64,000 bases of DNA from Carboxylicivirga sediminis. Its GTDB lineage: Bacteria > Bacteroidota > Bacteroidia > Bacteroidales > Marinilabiliaceae. The translations under genes were made by a program, and so were the position numbers. This document shows, piece by piece, positions 9,564-16,621 of the stretch; position 1 is the first letter of the stretch; every line of letters begins with the position of its first letter. The stretch spans positions 50,859 through 114,858 of the forward strand of contig NZ_JAGTAR010000019.1 in NCBI RefSeq assembly GCF_018156225.1, written 5' to 3'. The notes beneath the pieces are model-generated. The model saw only the letters and a list, made by a program, of their open reading frames with translations, ran no database searches and was not told the origin of the DNA.

Positions 9564-10463
9564 TTACTTCATCACATTCGATTTCAACCACACGCCAAGG
9601 TATTGCGTCCAATACGCTACCGGGCGTTTCGCATCAAAACCAAAACCATGCCCGCCAATGGGCAAAATCACCTTGGTCACATCCCCGCCATTTTCAAATA
9701 AGTTATTCGCATACCTGTATGTATTCTCAACAGGTACGGCATTATCGTCGAGCGAATGCACCAACAAGGTTACCGGCGTTTGTTCACTCACTTGCTTCTC
9801 CAACGAGAAATACTCAACCATGTCCTGTTCAGGTGCATCACCAATCAGGTTCTGACGACTTCCTATGTGGGTGCAGGTTGTGTCCATGCTGATCACAGGA
9901 TACATCAATACCGAGAAATCGGGCCGCACCTCTTCCGAAGTCCTCTCCTTATCAACCGGCTTGGTAAACAAAGTAGATGCCGATGCCGCCAGGTGACCGC
10001 CGGCAGAGAAACCTATAATGCCTACTCGTGTTGGATCAATATCAAATTCTTTAGCACGCGAGCGAACCAGGTAGATAGCTTGCTGCGCATCCATCAATGG
10101 CACAAAAGCCGGGTTATCAAATAAGTCGTCATCGGGCAAGCGGTATTTTAACACAAAGGCTTCAAATCCCTGCTGATTAAACCACTCAGCTGCCATAAAG
10201 CCTTCATGATCGATGGCTTCGAGTGCATAGCCGCCACCGGGAACAATGATGATAGCAGGCCTGGCCTCACTTCCCTTTGCCGGGTAATGATACAACTGCG
10301 GAACGGTTACCCGCGATACACGGTAATCGACATTTTGCTCTTCAACTTCAAGGCCTTTGCTAAAGGGCACACTACCCTCCCAGAGGTCAATAACCTGCTT
10401 CTGACTAAACATTTGGAACACACTCAAAACTAATAAACCGATTACAAACAGACTGTTTTTCAT
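9564..10463 (-). CDS. Secreted alpha/beta-hydrolase (BD-FAE/esterase-like)
   Basis: A 299-residue serine hydrolase with a signal peptide (first ~20 residues, ending MFSQ), so probably periplasmic. The IIIVPGGGYALEAIDHEG segment gives the oxyanion HGGG-like loop. GFSAGGHLAAS holds the nucleophile Ser, HSLDDNAVP the likely acid Asp and GGHGFGF the catalytic His. These features fit the endo-1,4-beta-xylanase/acetyl-esterase-like group that removes acyl groups from polysaccharides or small esters. Substrate is not evident. It lies 12 bases after hisC on the same strand, inside the histidine block, although nothing in its sequence suggests a histidine function; it looks like a passenger gene. Confidence 0.82.
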   Translation of the reverse strand: MKNSLFVIGLLVLSVFQMFSQKQVIDLWEGSVPFSKGLEVEEQNVDYRVSRVTVPQLYHYPAKGSEARPAIIIVPGGGYALEAIDHEGFMAAEWFNQQGFEAFVLKYRLPDDDLFDNPAFVPLMDAQQAIYLVRSRAKEFDIDPTRVGIIGFSAGGHLAASASTLFTKPVDKERTSEEVRPDFSVLMYPVISMDTTCTHIGSRQNLIGDAPEQDMVEYFSLEKQVSEQTPVTLLVHSLDDNAVPVENTYRYANNLFENGGDVTKVILPIGGHGFGFDAKRPVAYWTQYLGVWLKSNVMK

Positions 10464-10475
10464 TGAATTAAGATA

Positions 10476-11513
10476 CTATTTCGGGTACATATTTAAAGCT
10501 TCTGTCAGCTGCTTATTTTCTTCCGTGGTCCCCACTGTTATTCGTAAACAGCCGGCACATAAGGCTACCGATGAACGATCCCGTATGATGATTTGCTTTT
10601 GGACCAGATAGTCATAAACACCACGGGCATCGTCCACCCTCACAAGCAGGTAATTGGCATCGGATGGATATACCTTTTGTACATAATTCAATTGCAACAG
10701 CACCTCTTTCAAATAAGTACGCTCTTTTAGAAGCAACTCAACCCATTTCTGCTTTTCATCGGCTCTTTCCAGCAACTCCAATGCCTTTTCCTGTGTAAGT
10801 ATATTAATATTATAGGGATATTTAATGTTACTCAGCACTTTTATCAGCTCAGGCGCAGCAAAAGCCATTCCCAGACGAATACCCGCCATTCCCCAGGCCT
10901 TTGAAAAAGTTTGTAAAATAACCAGGTTAGGATTCGCGCCCAGTTTCGACAGCCAGCTCTTTTCCGGAGCAAAATCGATGTAGGCCTCGTCCAGCACTAC
11001 AATGCCCTCAAACTCACTCACCAGTCTTTGAATATCTGCCTCTGCCAGACAGTTGCCTGTAGGGTTGTTTGGCGAACAGATAAACAACAACTTGGTGTGC
11101 TCATCGCATGCTGCCAGCAGTCCATCTGTATTCAGCTCAAAGTCCTCTGTCAGCAAAACCTTTCGCACTTCCACATTGTTAATGTCGGCGGCCACCTGGT
11201 ACATGCCATAGGTCGGATCTATCGACACGACATTATCAACCCCTGGCTCGCAAAAGGCTCTGAACAGTAAATCAATGGGCTCATCGCTGCCATTCCCCAG
11301 AAATATTTGTGCCGCATCAATCCCTTTTAGTGCTGCAATCTTCTCCTTCACCTTGCGCTGATAAGGATCGGGATAGCGGTTATAAGGCTGATTATACGGA
11401 TTCTCATTAGCATCCAGAAAGACAGCTGCCTCCCCTGTGTATTCATCGCGTGCCGATGAGTAAGGCTTCAGGTTCTTAATATTTGAGCGTAATAATTGGT
11501 TCAGTGGTTTCAT
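10476..11513 (-). CDS. hisC: Histidinol-phosphate aminotransferase
   Basis: PLP-dependent class-II aminotransferase converting imidazole-acetol phosphate plus glutamate to histidinol phosphate. The 345 residues are typical. Recognisable are the N-terminal DANENPYN substrate loop, FLGNGSDEPIDLL, the CSPNNPTGN motif, DEAYIDF, and TFSKAWGMAGIRLG, whose Lys forms the Schiff base with PLP. The start ATG at 11511-11513 gives MKPLNQLLRSN, normal for this lineage. It follows hisD with a 121-base spacer filled by repeat arrays. Confidence 0.96.
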   Translation of the reverse strand: MKPLNQLLRSNIKNLKPYSSARDEYTGEAAVFLDANENPYNQPYNRYPDPYQRKVKEKIAALKGIDAAQIFLGNGSDEPIDLLFRAFCEPGVDNVVSIDPTYGMYQVAADINNVEVRKVLLTEDFELNTDGLLAACDEHTKLLFICSPNNPTGNCLAEADIQRLVSEFEGIVVLDEAYIDFAPEKSWLSKLGANPNLVILQTFSKAWGMAGIRLGMAFAAPELIKVLSNIKYPYNINILTQEKALELLERADEKQKWVELLLKERTYLKEVLLQLNYVQKVYPSDANYLLVRVDDARGVYDYLVQKQIIIRDRSSVALCAGCLRITVGTTEENKQLTEALNMYPK

Positions 11514-11515
11514 GT

Positions 11516-11634
11516 ATATAAGCTTATAGCTGCCGGCTGATAACTATTAGCTACTTGCAGCTTGGTAATAAATAGTATCAAGATGATTCAGAAGACACGA
11601 AATAGTCTAATGTCTTGATACTTCTGTCTTGTGT
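11516..11634. repeat. Two short-word repeat arrays, hisD-hisC spacer
   Basis: The first (about 11519-11565) repeats AGCT-type words (AGCTTATAGCTGCCGGCTGA, then ATTAGCTACTTGCAGCTT). The second (11573-11634) contains AGTATCAAGA at its left and the exact inverse TCTTGATACT further right, with AGAAGACACGAAATAG on one side and GTCTTGTGTCTATTT on the other. No ORF is present. It belongs to the same class of spacer sequences seen throughout the his and trp clusters. Confidence 0.65.
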
Positions 11635-12921
11635 CTATTTACCCATCTTCTTTAAACGGATAGTCACCGCATTTTTGTGAGCCATTAGTTGCTCTGCCTC
11701 CGCCATCGTTTCTATGGCAGGCCCCAGCTTTGTCAGTCCAAAAGCACTAATCTTCTGATAGGTTATCTTCTTCATGTAGCTATCCAGATTGACACCACTA
11801 AATGCATTGGCATAGCCGTGTGTTGGCAGGGTGTGGTTGGTGCCCGAGGCATAATCGCCTGCACTCTCAGGCGAGTAATTGCCTAGGAATACCGAACCGG
11901 CATTACTCACTTTATTAGCAATCTGTTCATCATCCCGCATGGAGATGATCAAGTGCTCAGGTGCATAGGCATTGCACATCTCCAGCATCTCCTCCACCGA
12001 TTTGAGTACCACCAGGCGGCTATTGGTCAGGGCCTTTTGGGCAATTTCCTTACGGGGTAAGGCCTGTAACTGCTGCTGCACTTCCTGCTCCACCTCATCA
12101 AGAAAAGACTCCTTATCAGTCAATAAGATTACCTGGCTATCGGCGCCGTGCTCTGCCTGCGAAAGCAGATCTGATGCCACAAAAGCCGCATCGGCACTCT
12201 CATCTGCCAGCACCATCACTTCCGATGGTCCGGCTGGCATATCAATGGCCACATCCTTGAGGCTCACCAGCTGTTTGGCTGCTGTTACAAAGCGGTTACC
12301 CGGGCCAAATATCTTAGCCACCGAAGGCACCGAAGCTGTTCCGTAGGCCATGGCCCCAATGGCCTGAATACCTCCTAACTTAAATATGCGACTCACACCC
12401 ACCAATGAAGCGGCATACAGGATAGCCGGATTAACCTGTCCTTCGCTGTTGGCAGGCGTGCACAGCACTACCTCTTTACAGCCAGCAATACGGGCAGGAA
12501 TACCCAACATAAGCACCGTTGAAAACAAAGGCGCAGTACCCCCCGGAATGTATAGTCCTACCGAATCAATAGCCACACTCTTCTGCCAGCAACGCACACC
12601 TGGCATGGTCTCCACCACTTCGCGCTGTGTTTTTTGCGACTGGTGAAAGGTTTCAATATTTTGCTTAGCTATCAGTATGGCATCTTTCAAATCACTGCTA
12701 ACTGCCATGCAAGCCTCATCAATCTCAGTCTGTGATACTTCAAGCATATCCAGGTCAACGCCGTCAAACATGCGGGTATACTTAATTAAGGCTGCATCTC
12801 CATTTCTTTTGATATCATCCAGTATACCTCGGGCAGTATCATATACATCTTCCAAACCGTTATCGGGACGCTCCAATAACTGGCTCCATTCATTTTTAGG
12901 GGGATAAAGAACTTTCTGCAT
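11635..12921 (-). CDS. hisD: Histidinol dehydrogenase
   Basis: Zn-dependent, NAD-linked enzyme that oxidises L-histidinol to L-histidine in two steps, the last reactions of the pathway. The 428-residue length matches the family. Characteristic stretches are DSVGLYIPGGTAPLFSTV, the IFGPGNRFVTAAK nucleotide region, AIDMPAGPSEVMVLAD, the SQAEHGADSQVIL motif whose His and Gln bind the metal and substrate, and AGDYASGTNHTLPTHGYA. Start is ATG 12919-12921. It sits second in the block after hisG, separated by a 206-base spacer of degenerate repeats rather than the usual tight junction. Confidence 0.97.
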   Translation of the reverse strand: MQKVLYPPKNEWSQLLERPDNGLEDVYDTARGILDDIKRNGDAALIKYTRMFDGVDLDMLEVSQTEIDEACMAVSSDLKDAILIAKQNIETFHQSQKTQREVVETMPGVRCWQKSVAIDSVGLYIPGGTAPLFSTVLMLGIPARIAGCKEVVLCTPANSEGQVNPAILYAASLVGVSRIFKLGGIQAIGAMAYGTASVPSVAKIFGPGNRFVTAAKQLVSLKDVAIDMPAGPSEVMVLADESADAAFVASDLLSQAEHGADSQVILLTDKESFLDEVEQEVQQQLQALPRKEIAQKALTNSRLVVLKSVEEMLEMCNAYAPEHLIISMRDDEQIANKVSNAGSVFLGNYSPESAGDYASGTNHTLPTHGYANAFSGVNLDSYMKKITYQKISAFGLTKLGPAIETMAEAEQLMAHKNAVTIRLKKMGK

Positions 12922-12930
12922 TGTATTTTC

Positions 12931-13126
12931 AGCTTATAGCCAAGCCCCTGGGCTAAGGCTACTCCCTCATGCGGGATAATTTAAACTCATATTCCTTTAT
13001 TCCGATCAATCCGGTTTCCCGTCTATTAGCTTTTAGCTTATGGCTGATAGCTATTCCCATAGAATACATTCATCATCGGTCTCCCGTCGTCGGTCATCAG
13101 CCATCGGTCATCGGTCATCGGTCTTC
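12931..13126. repeat. Short-word repeat arrays, hisG-hisD spacer
   Basis: The spacer holds AGCT-type words at 12931-12955 and 13025-13056 (TTAGCTTATGGCTGATAGCT). At 13070-13122 is a tandem run of CATCGGTC-type octamers (CGGTCATCGGTCATCGGTC). Read on the minus strand this becomes GACCGATGACCGATG, similar to the GACCGAAG words before trpD. It begins one or two bases after the hisG stop codon. No ORF is visible. Confidence 0.7.
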
Positions 13127-13127
13127 T

Positions 13128-13988
13128 CTATAAAATCATCTTCTCAATGGGTACTACCAATAGACCTTCGGCTCCTAAAGCCTTTAGCTGGCCTATTATT
13201 TCCCAGAACTTCTTCTCCTGTATGACTGAGTGTACCGAGCTCCATCCTTTTTCGGCCAATGGCAATACAGTTGGACTCTTCATACCAGGCAGAATCTTCA
13301 CAATCTCTTCCACTTTATCATTTGGCACGTTCATTAAGATGTATTTGTTTGAGTTGGCCGCCATCACCGAATTAATGCGAAACAACATTTCATCAAGCAG
13401 AGCCTGCTTCTCAGCTGATAGTTCAGAACCTGAAACCAGCAATGCCTCTGACTTCATCACTACTTCTACTTCCTTCAGACGATTGGCCACCAAAGTACTA
13501 CCTGAGCTAACAATATCGAAAATGGCATCGGCCAAACCAATACCAGGTGCTATCTCCACCGAACCGGCTATCTCGTGTATCTCAGCATTAATATTCTGTT
13601 CTTTAAAGAACTTCTCGAGGATTACCGGATAGGAGGTCGCCACCTTCTTGTCTTTAAAATAGTCCAGGCCAGTGTATTCATCAGCCTTTGGAATGGCTAA
13701 GGATAAGCGACATTTACTAAAACCCAAACGCTTCACTATGTTTAAGTCAAAGCCTTTCTCGGCCATCTCATTTTCGCCCACAATACCAATATCGGCCACA
13801 TCATCAGCTACCGTCTGCGGTATATCATCATCGCGCAAAAACAATACCTCGATGGGGAAGTTGGGAGATGAAGCCACCAGCTTCCCACTTCCCACATTGA
13901 ATTTAATGCCTGCTTCTTTAAGCAGTTTCATTGAATCTTCGTTCAAACGGCCTTTCTTTTGTAATGCAATTCTCAATTTAGTTTCCAT
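13128..13988 (-). CDS. hisG: ATP phosphoribosyltransferase, long form
   Basis: First and committed step of histidine synthesis: PRPP plus ATP to phosphoribosyl-ATP. At 286 residues it is the homohexameric long form with a C-terminal regulatory ACT-like domain (last ~75 residues, ending GAEGLLVVPIEKMIL), so feedback inhibition by histidine is expected. Catalytic-domain marks are LRIALQKKGRLNEDS at the N-terminus, DDVADIGIVGENE and the PRPP-binding DAIFDIVSSGSTL loop. Start ATG is 13986-13988. It is preceded on the same strand by a promoter and two complete leader-peptide attenuators, so transcription into the his block is gated by His-tRNA supply. Confidence 0.97.
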   Translation of the reverse strand: METKLRIALQKKGRLNEDSMKLLKEAGIKFNVGSGKLVASSPNFPIEVLFLRDDDIPQTVADDVADIGIVGENEMAEKGFDLNIVKRLGFSKCRLSLAIPKADEYTGLDYFKDKKVATSYPVILEKFFKEQNINAEIHEIAGSVEIAPGIGLADAIFDIVSSGSTLVANRLKEVEVVMKSEALLVSGSELSAEKQALLDEMLFRINSVMAANSNKYILMNVPNDKVEEIVKILPGMKSPTVLPLAEKGWSSVHSVIQEKKFWEIIGQLKALGAEGLLVVPIEKMIL

Positions 13989-14016
13989 GTTATGTTCTTT
14001 TTAAAATATTGTCAAT

Positions 14017-14046
14017 AAAAAAGGCTTACCCTGTGGATAAGCCTTT
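14017..14046 (-). terminator. his attenuator terminator 2 (hisG-proximal)
   Basis: Perfect 9-bp stem (AAAGGCTTA at 14020-14028 with TAAGCCTTT at 14038-14046), followed on the minus strand by a T-run (14017-14022). Its 5' arm GCTTATCC (minus strand, 14035-14042) can instead pair with GGATGAGC at 14076-14083, inside leader peptide 2, one G-U included. That is the expected antiterminator. Confidence 0.88.
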
Positions 14047-14072
14047 AATGTTATGCTGTTATATACAACACC

Positions 14073-14132
14073 TCAGCTCATCCGGCAGAACAAGAAATGA
14101 TGATGATGAATATGAATAGTAAATTGTGTCAT
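14073..14132 (-). CDS. hisL: his leader peptide 2 (second attenuator)
   Basis: A 19-residue ORF, ATG at 14130-14132 and TGA at 14073-14075, reading M-T-Q-F-T-I-H-I-H-H-H-H-F-L-F-C-R-M-S. Five of six consecutive positions from 7 to 12 are His, the classic sensor of charged histidyl-tRNA. Its 3' part overlaps the antiterminator segment, and a terminator follows 27 bases on. Ribosome stalling at the His run would free the antiterminator and allow read-through to hisG. No amino-acid function is expected for the peptide. It follows an independent copy of the same device. Confidence 0.88.
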   Translation of the reverse strand: MTQFTIHIHHHHFLFCRMS

Positions 14133-14143
14133 AACTGTTGATT

Positions 14144-14177
14144 AAAAAAAAGCGGCTCACCATTTCTGGTAAGCCGC
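14144..14177 (-). terminator. his attenuator terminator 1 (promoter-proximal)
   Basis: GCGGCTCACC at 14152-14161 pairs with GGTAAGCCGC at 14168-14177 (10 bp with one G-U on the minus strand), followed on that strand by eight T (14144-14151). Its 5' arm GCTTACCAG can alternatively pair with CTGGTAGGC (minus strand, 14210-14218) at the end of leader peptide 1. Confidence 0.92.
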
Positions 14178-14211
14178 AGTTGATATTTTGATTTTACACA
14201 CCAATCACCGC

Positions 14212-14259
14212 CTACCAGTTGAGCAGGAAATAATGATGATGATGAGTAAAATTTTGCAT
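14212..14259 (-). CDS. hisL: his leader peptide 1 (first attenuator)
   Basis: A 15-residue ORF, ATG at 14257-14259 and TAG at 14212-14214, reading M-Q-N-F-T-H-H-H-H-Y-F-L-L-N-W. Four consecutive CAT codons sense His-tRNA charging. The CTGGTAGGC segment across its stop codon is complementary to the 5' arm of terminator 1. The start lies about 20 bases after the predicted promoter. Being the first of two successive leaders, it must be anti-terminated before the second is reached, a series arrangement not typical of his operons. Confidence 0.9.
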   Translation of the reverse strand: MQNFTHHHHYFLLNW

Positions 14260-14280
14260 GTCTTTGTTTTTAATTCGATA

Positions 14281-14311
14281 CAAATGTAGCCTCAATATTT
14301 ACAATTGCAAA
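14281..14311 (-). promoter_or_regulatory. his operon promoter (Bacteroidota -33/-7)
   Basis: On the minus strand TTTG (14308-14311) is followed after 19 bases by TACATTTG (14281-14288), an exact match to the Bacteroidota TTTG / TAnnTTTG promoter pattern. It lies 21 bases before his leader peptide 1, so the transcript would start just ahead of the attenuators. Confidence 0.78.
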
Positions 14312-14356
14312 TTTTCAGGTCAATTTTTTATTTATTTATAAGTTAGTTGATCTATA

Positions 14357-14749
14357 TCATACTTTTGACATACTTTCAAATGCCGCATATTGCTGGTCAG
14401 TACCTTTTATGTGTTTCACCAACCATTCTTTTAGAAAATTGGTGACCTCAATGGACAGAATCAGCTTGCCGCCTTTCAAACGTTCATAATAACTCTGAGT
14501 CTTATCAATAAACTCCTTGTGTAACATTTGATGCTCCTTAAGATTCGGATAATTCATCCGGCGCATATGATCTTCTTCATTGGCAAAATGCGTTTTGGTA
14601 TAAGCTACCAGGCCTAATATTAATTCCTCAAGTCTTTCGCGGGGAGAATTATCTTTTATCCCTTTGTAAAAGTTATCAATTAAGGCAAATAGTTCTTTAT
14701 GCTCATTGTCAATCACGGCATTATTTACCGATAAATCTTCAGTCCACAT
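14357..14749 (-). CDS. Bacteriohemerythrin
   Basis: A 130-residue di-iron oxygen-binding protein. All ligand positions of the family are present: H17 (NEHKEL), H54 and E58 (HFANEE), H73 and H77 (EHQMLH), and H113 and D118 (HIKGTD). It is a stand-alone cytosolic domain, so the usual suggestions are oxygen storage, delivery or sensing. The high-affinity cytochrome bd operon in this window shows an organism living with low oxygen, which fits but does not prove the role. Monocistronic, between the his promoter and pssA. Confidence 0.93.
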   Translation of the reverse strand: MWTEDLSVNNAVIDNEHKELFALIDNFYKGIKDNSPRERLEELILGLVAYTKTHFANEEDHMRRMNYPNLKEHQMLHKEFIDKTQSYYERLKGGKLILSIEVTNFLKEWLVKHIKGTDQQYAAFESMSKV

Positions 14750-14890
14750 GGTTGTTTAATTTTAGTTGCCTTGCAAAAATAATTAGCCGTAGTTAATTTA
14801 ACGTACGAAAAGCCCAATATTACTCAAATAAACCTGTATCATTCAACTTGGATCTGGCACTAAAATATGCAATTATGTTGGTCCTGAAAT

Positions 14891-14921
14891 TTTGAAACTC
14901 TTCGTCTTTCCCTTACTTTCG
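14891..14921 (+). promoter_or_regulatory. pssA promoter
   Basis: TTTG at 14891-14894, 19 bases, then TACTTTCG at 14914-14921, one mismatch from TAnnTTTG. It ends 22 bases before the pssA start codon. Confidence 0.6.
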
Positions 14922-14943
14922 ACAAAAAAATAAACGCATTATT

Positions 14944-15672
14944 ATGAGTATTAAGCAGCATATACCTAACCTACTCACCAGTTTGAACGTTTTATGTGGT
15001 GTTCTAGCCGTTTTTTTTGCTTTAAATGCGCGAATAGACATCGCCATCTGGCTGATTTTTGCGGGTGCTTTATTTGATTTCAGTGATGGATTTGCAGCCA
15101 GATTGCTCAAAGCATACAGTAATATTGGGAAAGAACTGGATTCTCTGGCTGACCTCATCAGTTTTGGAGCTGCACCGGCTGCTATCTGGTCAACTATCAT
15201 CAAGTATCAGCTTACAGGCAGCTATGCCACCAACTTTTTTGCACTATCAATATCTCAACAGGTATTTACACTGCTACCATTTATAATGGTTGCCTTTGCA
15301 GCTTTTCGGTTAGCTAAGTTTAATGTAGACACCAGGCAAACTGAAAATTTCCTTGGCCTCACCACTACCGCCACGGGGATATTCACTGCCGCTCTGGCTT
15401 ATAAGTTTATTGAAACACCCGAATGGTTTACCTGGATGAGTCCATTAGTAATTTTAGCCTTTATAATTTTCTTTAGCATCATGCTTATCAGCGAGGTCCC
15501 CATGTTCTCGTTGAAATTTAAAAACATCAAATGGGCAGATAACAAAGAACGCTTCACACTGCTATTCCTGGCCATCGTTTGTGTAGTACTTTTGGGCGTG
15601 GGAGGCATAGCTGCAGTTATCCTGTATTACATTATTATTTCACTAACCAAATGGTTTATTGGCATCAAATAA
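14944..15672 (+). CDS. pssA: CDP-diacylglycerol-serine O-phosphatidyltransferase
   Basis: Integral membrane enzyme making phosphatidylserine from CDP-diacylglycerol and serine, the precursor of phosphatidylethanolamine. The 242-residue protein has the CDP-alcohol phosphotransferase signature spread over SDGFAARLLKAYSNIGKELDSLADL in residues ~47-71, with the conserved D-G-x2-A-R, G-x3-D-x3-D spacing. About six to eight hydrophobic helices follow, including a C-terminal pair. It is preceded by its own promoter and followed by a strong bidirectional terminator, so it is monocistronic. The partner decarboxylase psd is not in the window. Confidence 0.93.
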   Translation: MSIKQHIPNLLTSLNVLCGVLAVFFALNARIDIAIWLIFAGALFDFSDGFAARLLKAYSNIGKELDSLADLISFGAAPAAIWSTIIKYQLTGSYATNFFALSISQQVFTLLPFIMVAFAAFRLAKFNVDTRQTENFLGLTTTATGIFTAALAYKFIETPEWFTWMSPLVILAFIIFFSIMLISEVPMFSLKFKNIKWADNKERFTLLFLAIVCVVLLGVGGIAAVILYYIIISLTKWFIGIK

Positions 15673-15689
15673 CAAAACATACACTCACA

Positions 15690-15725
15690 AAAAAGGTCCG
15701 CCGGCAAATACCAGCGGACCTTTTT
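15690..15725. terminator. Bidirectional terminator between pssA and TetR gene
   Basis: AAAAAGGTCCGC at 15690-15701 pairs perfectly with GCGGACCTTTTT at 15714-15725 across a 12-base loop. The A- and T-runs let it end both pssA and the convergent regulator gene. Confidence 0.92.
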
Positions 15726-15740
15726 ATTATTCAATTACAG

Positions 15741-16418
15741 TTATTTCAATAACAATGTATTTGTAAAGTGCTCCAGCATTTCTTTCACTTCCTCATAATC
15801 TTCTCCATCCACCTTGACATCTGTTAGACGTGGTAAGTGAATAGCAAAGTAACTATGGCTGTTGGCCATCTCAAACAAGTTGCTTGCCAATGCCCTTGGA
15901 TAGGGGAACTCAGGATTCACTTCTATTATCACTTCAGCCACCTTTTCACAAAGCATTTTATAATTTGAGAAAAAGCCCTCCGTATTTTCCTTATCAACTT
16001 CTTTGGTATAATATGCTTTAGTGCCTTCGGCAATAATCACTCGATGCAGTACGCTCTCATTCACATAGTCAATCGCCGGATTTTCCTTATAGGCATATAC
16101 AAGCGTACTTATAATAATATTCAAGCGCTCAAGTGGCGAACTGATATTCATTGTATTTATATCTATCAAATAACTTACCCACTCCCAATACCACGATACC
16201 AGATAAAGTAACAATAAGTGTTTATTCTCAAAGTATCGATAAACAGAAGCTTCGGTAGAGCCCATTTTGGCAGCCAACTTTTTAAAAGTGAAGGCTTCAA
16301 AACCGATTTCATCTATTAATAGAATACTGTTCTTTATAATATTTTGACCTAGGGAAGTCTCCTGTGGATCACGAATGTAGAGTTTGTCGTTTAAGCTGAT
16401 TTTGATTCCAATAGACAT
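15741..16418 (-). CDS. TetR-family transcriptional regulator
   Basis: 225 residues from ATG 16416-16418 (MSIGIKISLND); a longer frame to 16499 adds an unlikely basic leader. The N-terminal third holds the TetR helix-turn-helix (EAFTFKKLAAKMGSTEASVYRYF, with the typical A-x-x-x-G-x-S-x-x-x-x-Y-x-H/Y-F pattern). The rest is the ligand and dimer domain, with no motif pointing to an effector. It is divergent from the SulP-carbonic anhydrase operon, about 200 bases away, so control of that operon or of itself is the obvious guess, not shown by sequence. Confidence 0.85.
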   Translation of the reverse strand: MSIGIKISLNDKLYIRDPQETSLGQNIIKNSILLIDEIGFEAFTFKKLAAKMGSTEASVYRYFENKHLLLLYLVSWYWEWVSYLIDINTMNISSPLERLNIIISTLVYAYKENPAIDYVNESVLHRVIIAEGTKAYYTKEVDKENTEGFFSNYKMLCEKVAEVIIEVNPEFPYPRALASNLFEMANSHSYFAIHLPRLTDVKVDGEDYEEVKEMLEHFTNTLLLK

Positions 16419-16508
16419 AGTTGCAAAACTTATTTTGAACAAAAATAGAACTTTTTTTGAACAAGTTTGACGTTTTGATGTTTTAGTATTGCAAATCATT
16501 GTAATAGT

Positions 16509-16539
16509 TTTGCTATTATTTAAAAAAGTAATAGATTTG
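16509..16539 (+). promoter_or_regulatory. SulP operon promoter
   Basis: TTTG at 16509-16512, exactly 19 bases, then TAGATTTG at 16532-16539, a full match to TAnnTTTG. The predicted leader to the SulP start is about 75 bases. Confidence 0.68.
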
Positions 16540-16621
16540 CTCCCGAGTTTTTACCTAATGCATTATGAATCGAAGCTGTTAACCGGGAACAGCATGTGAA
16601 AAAAAATTAAAGGATTATACA

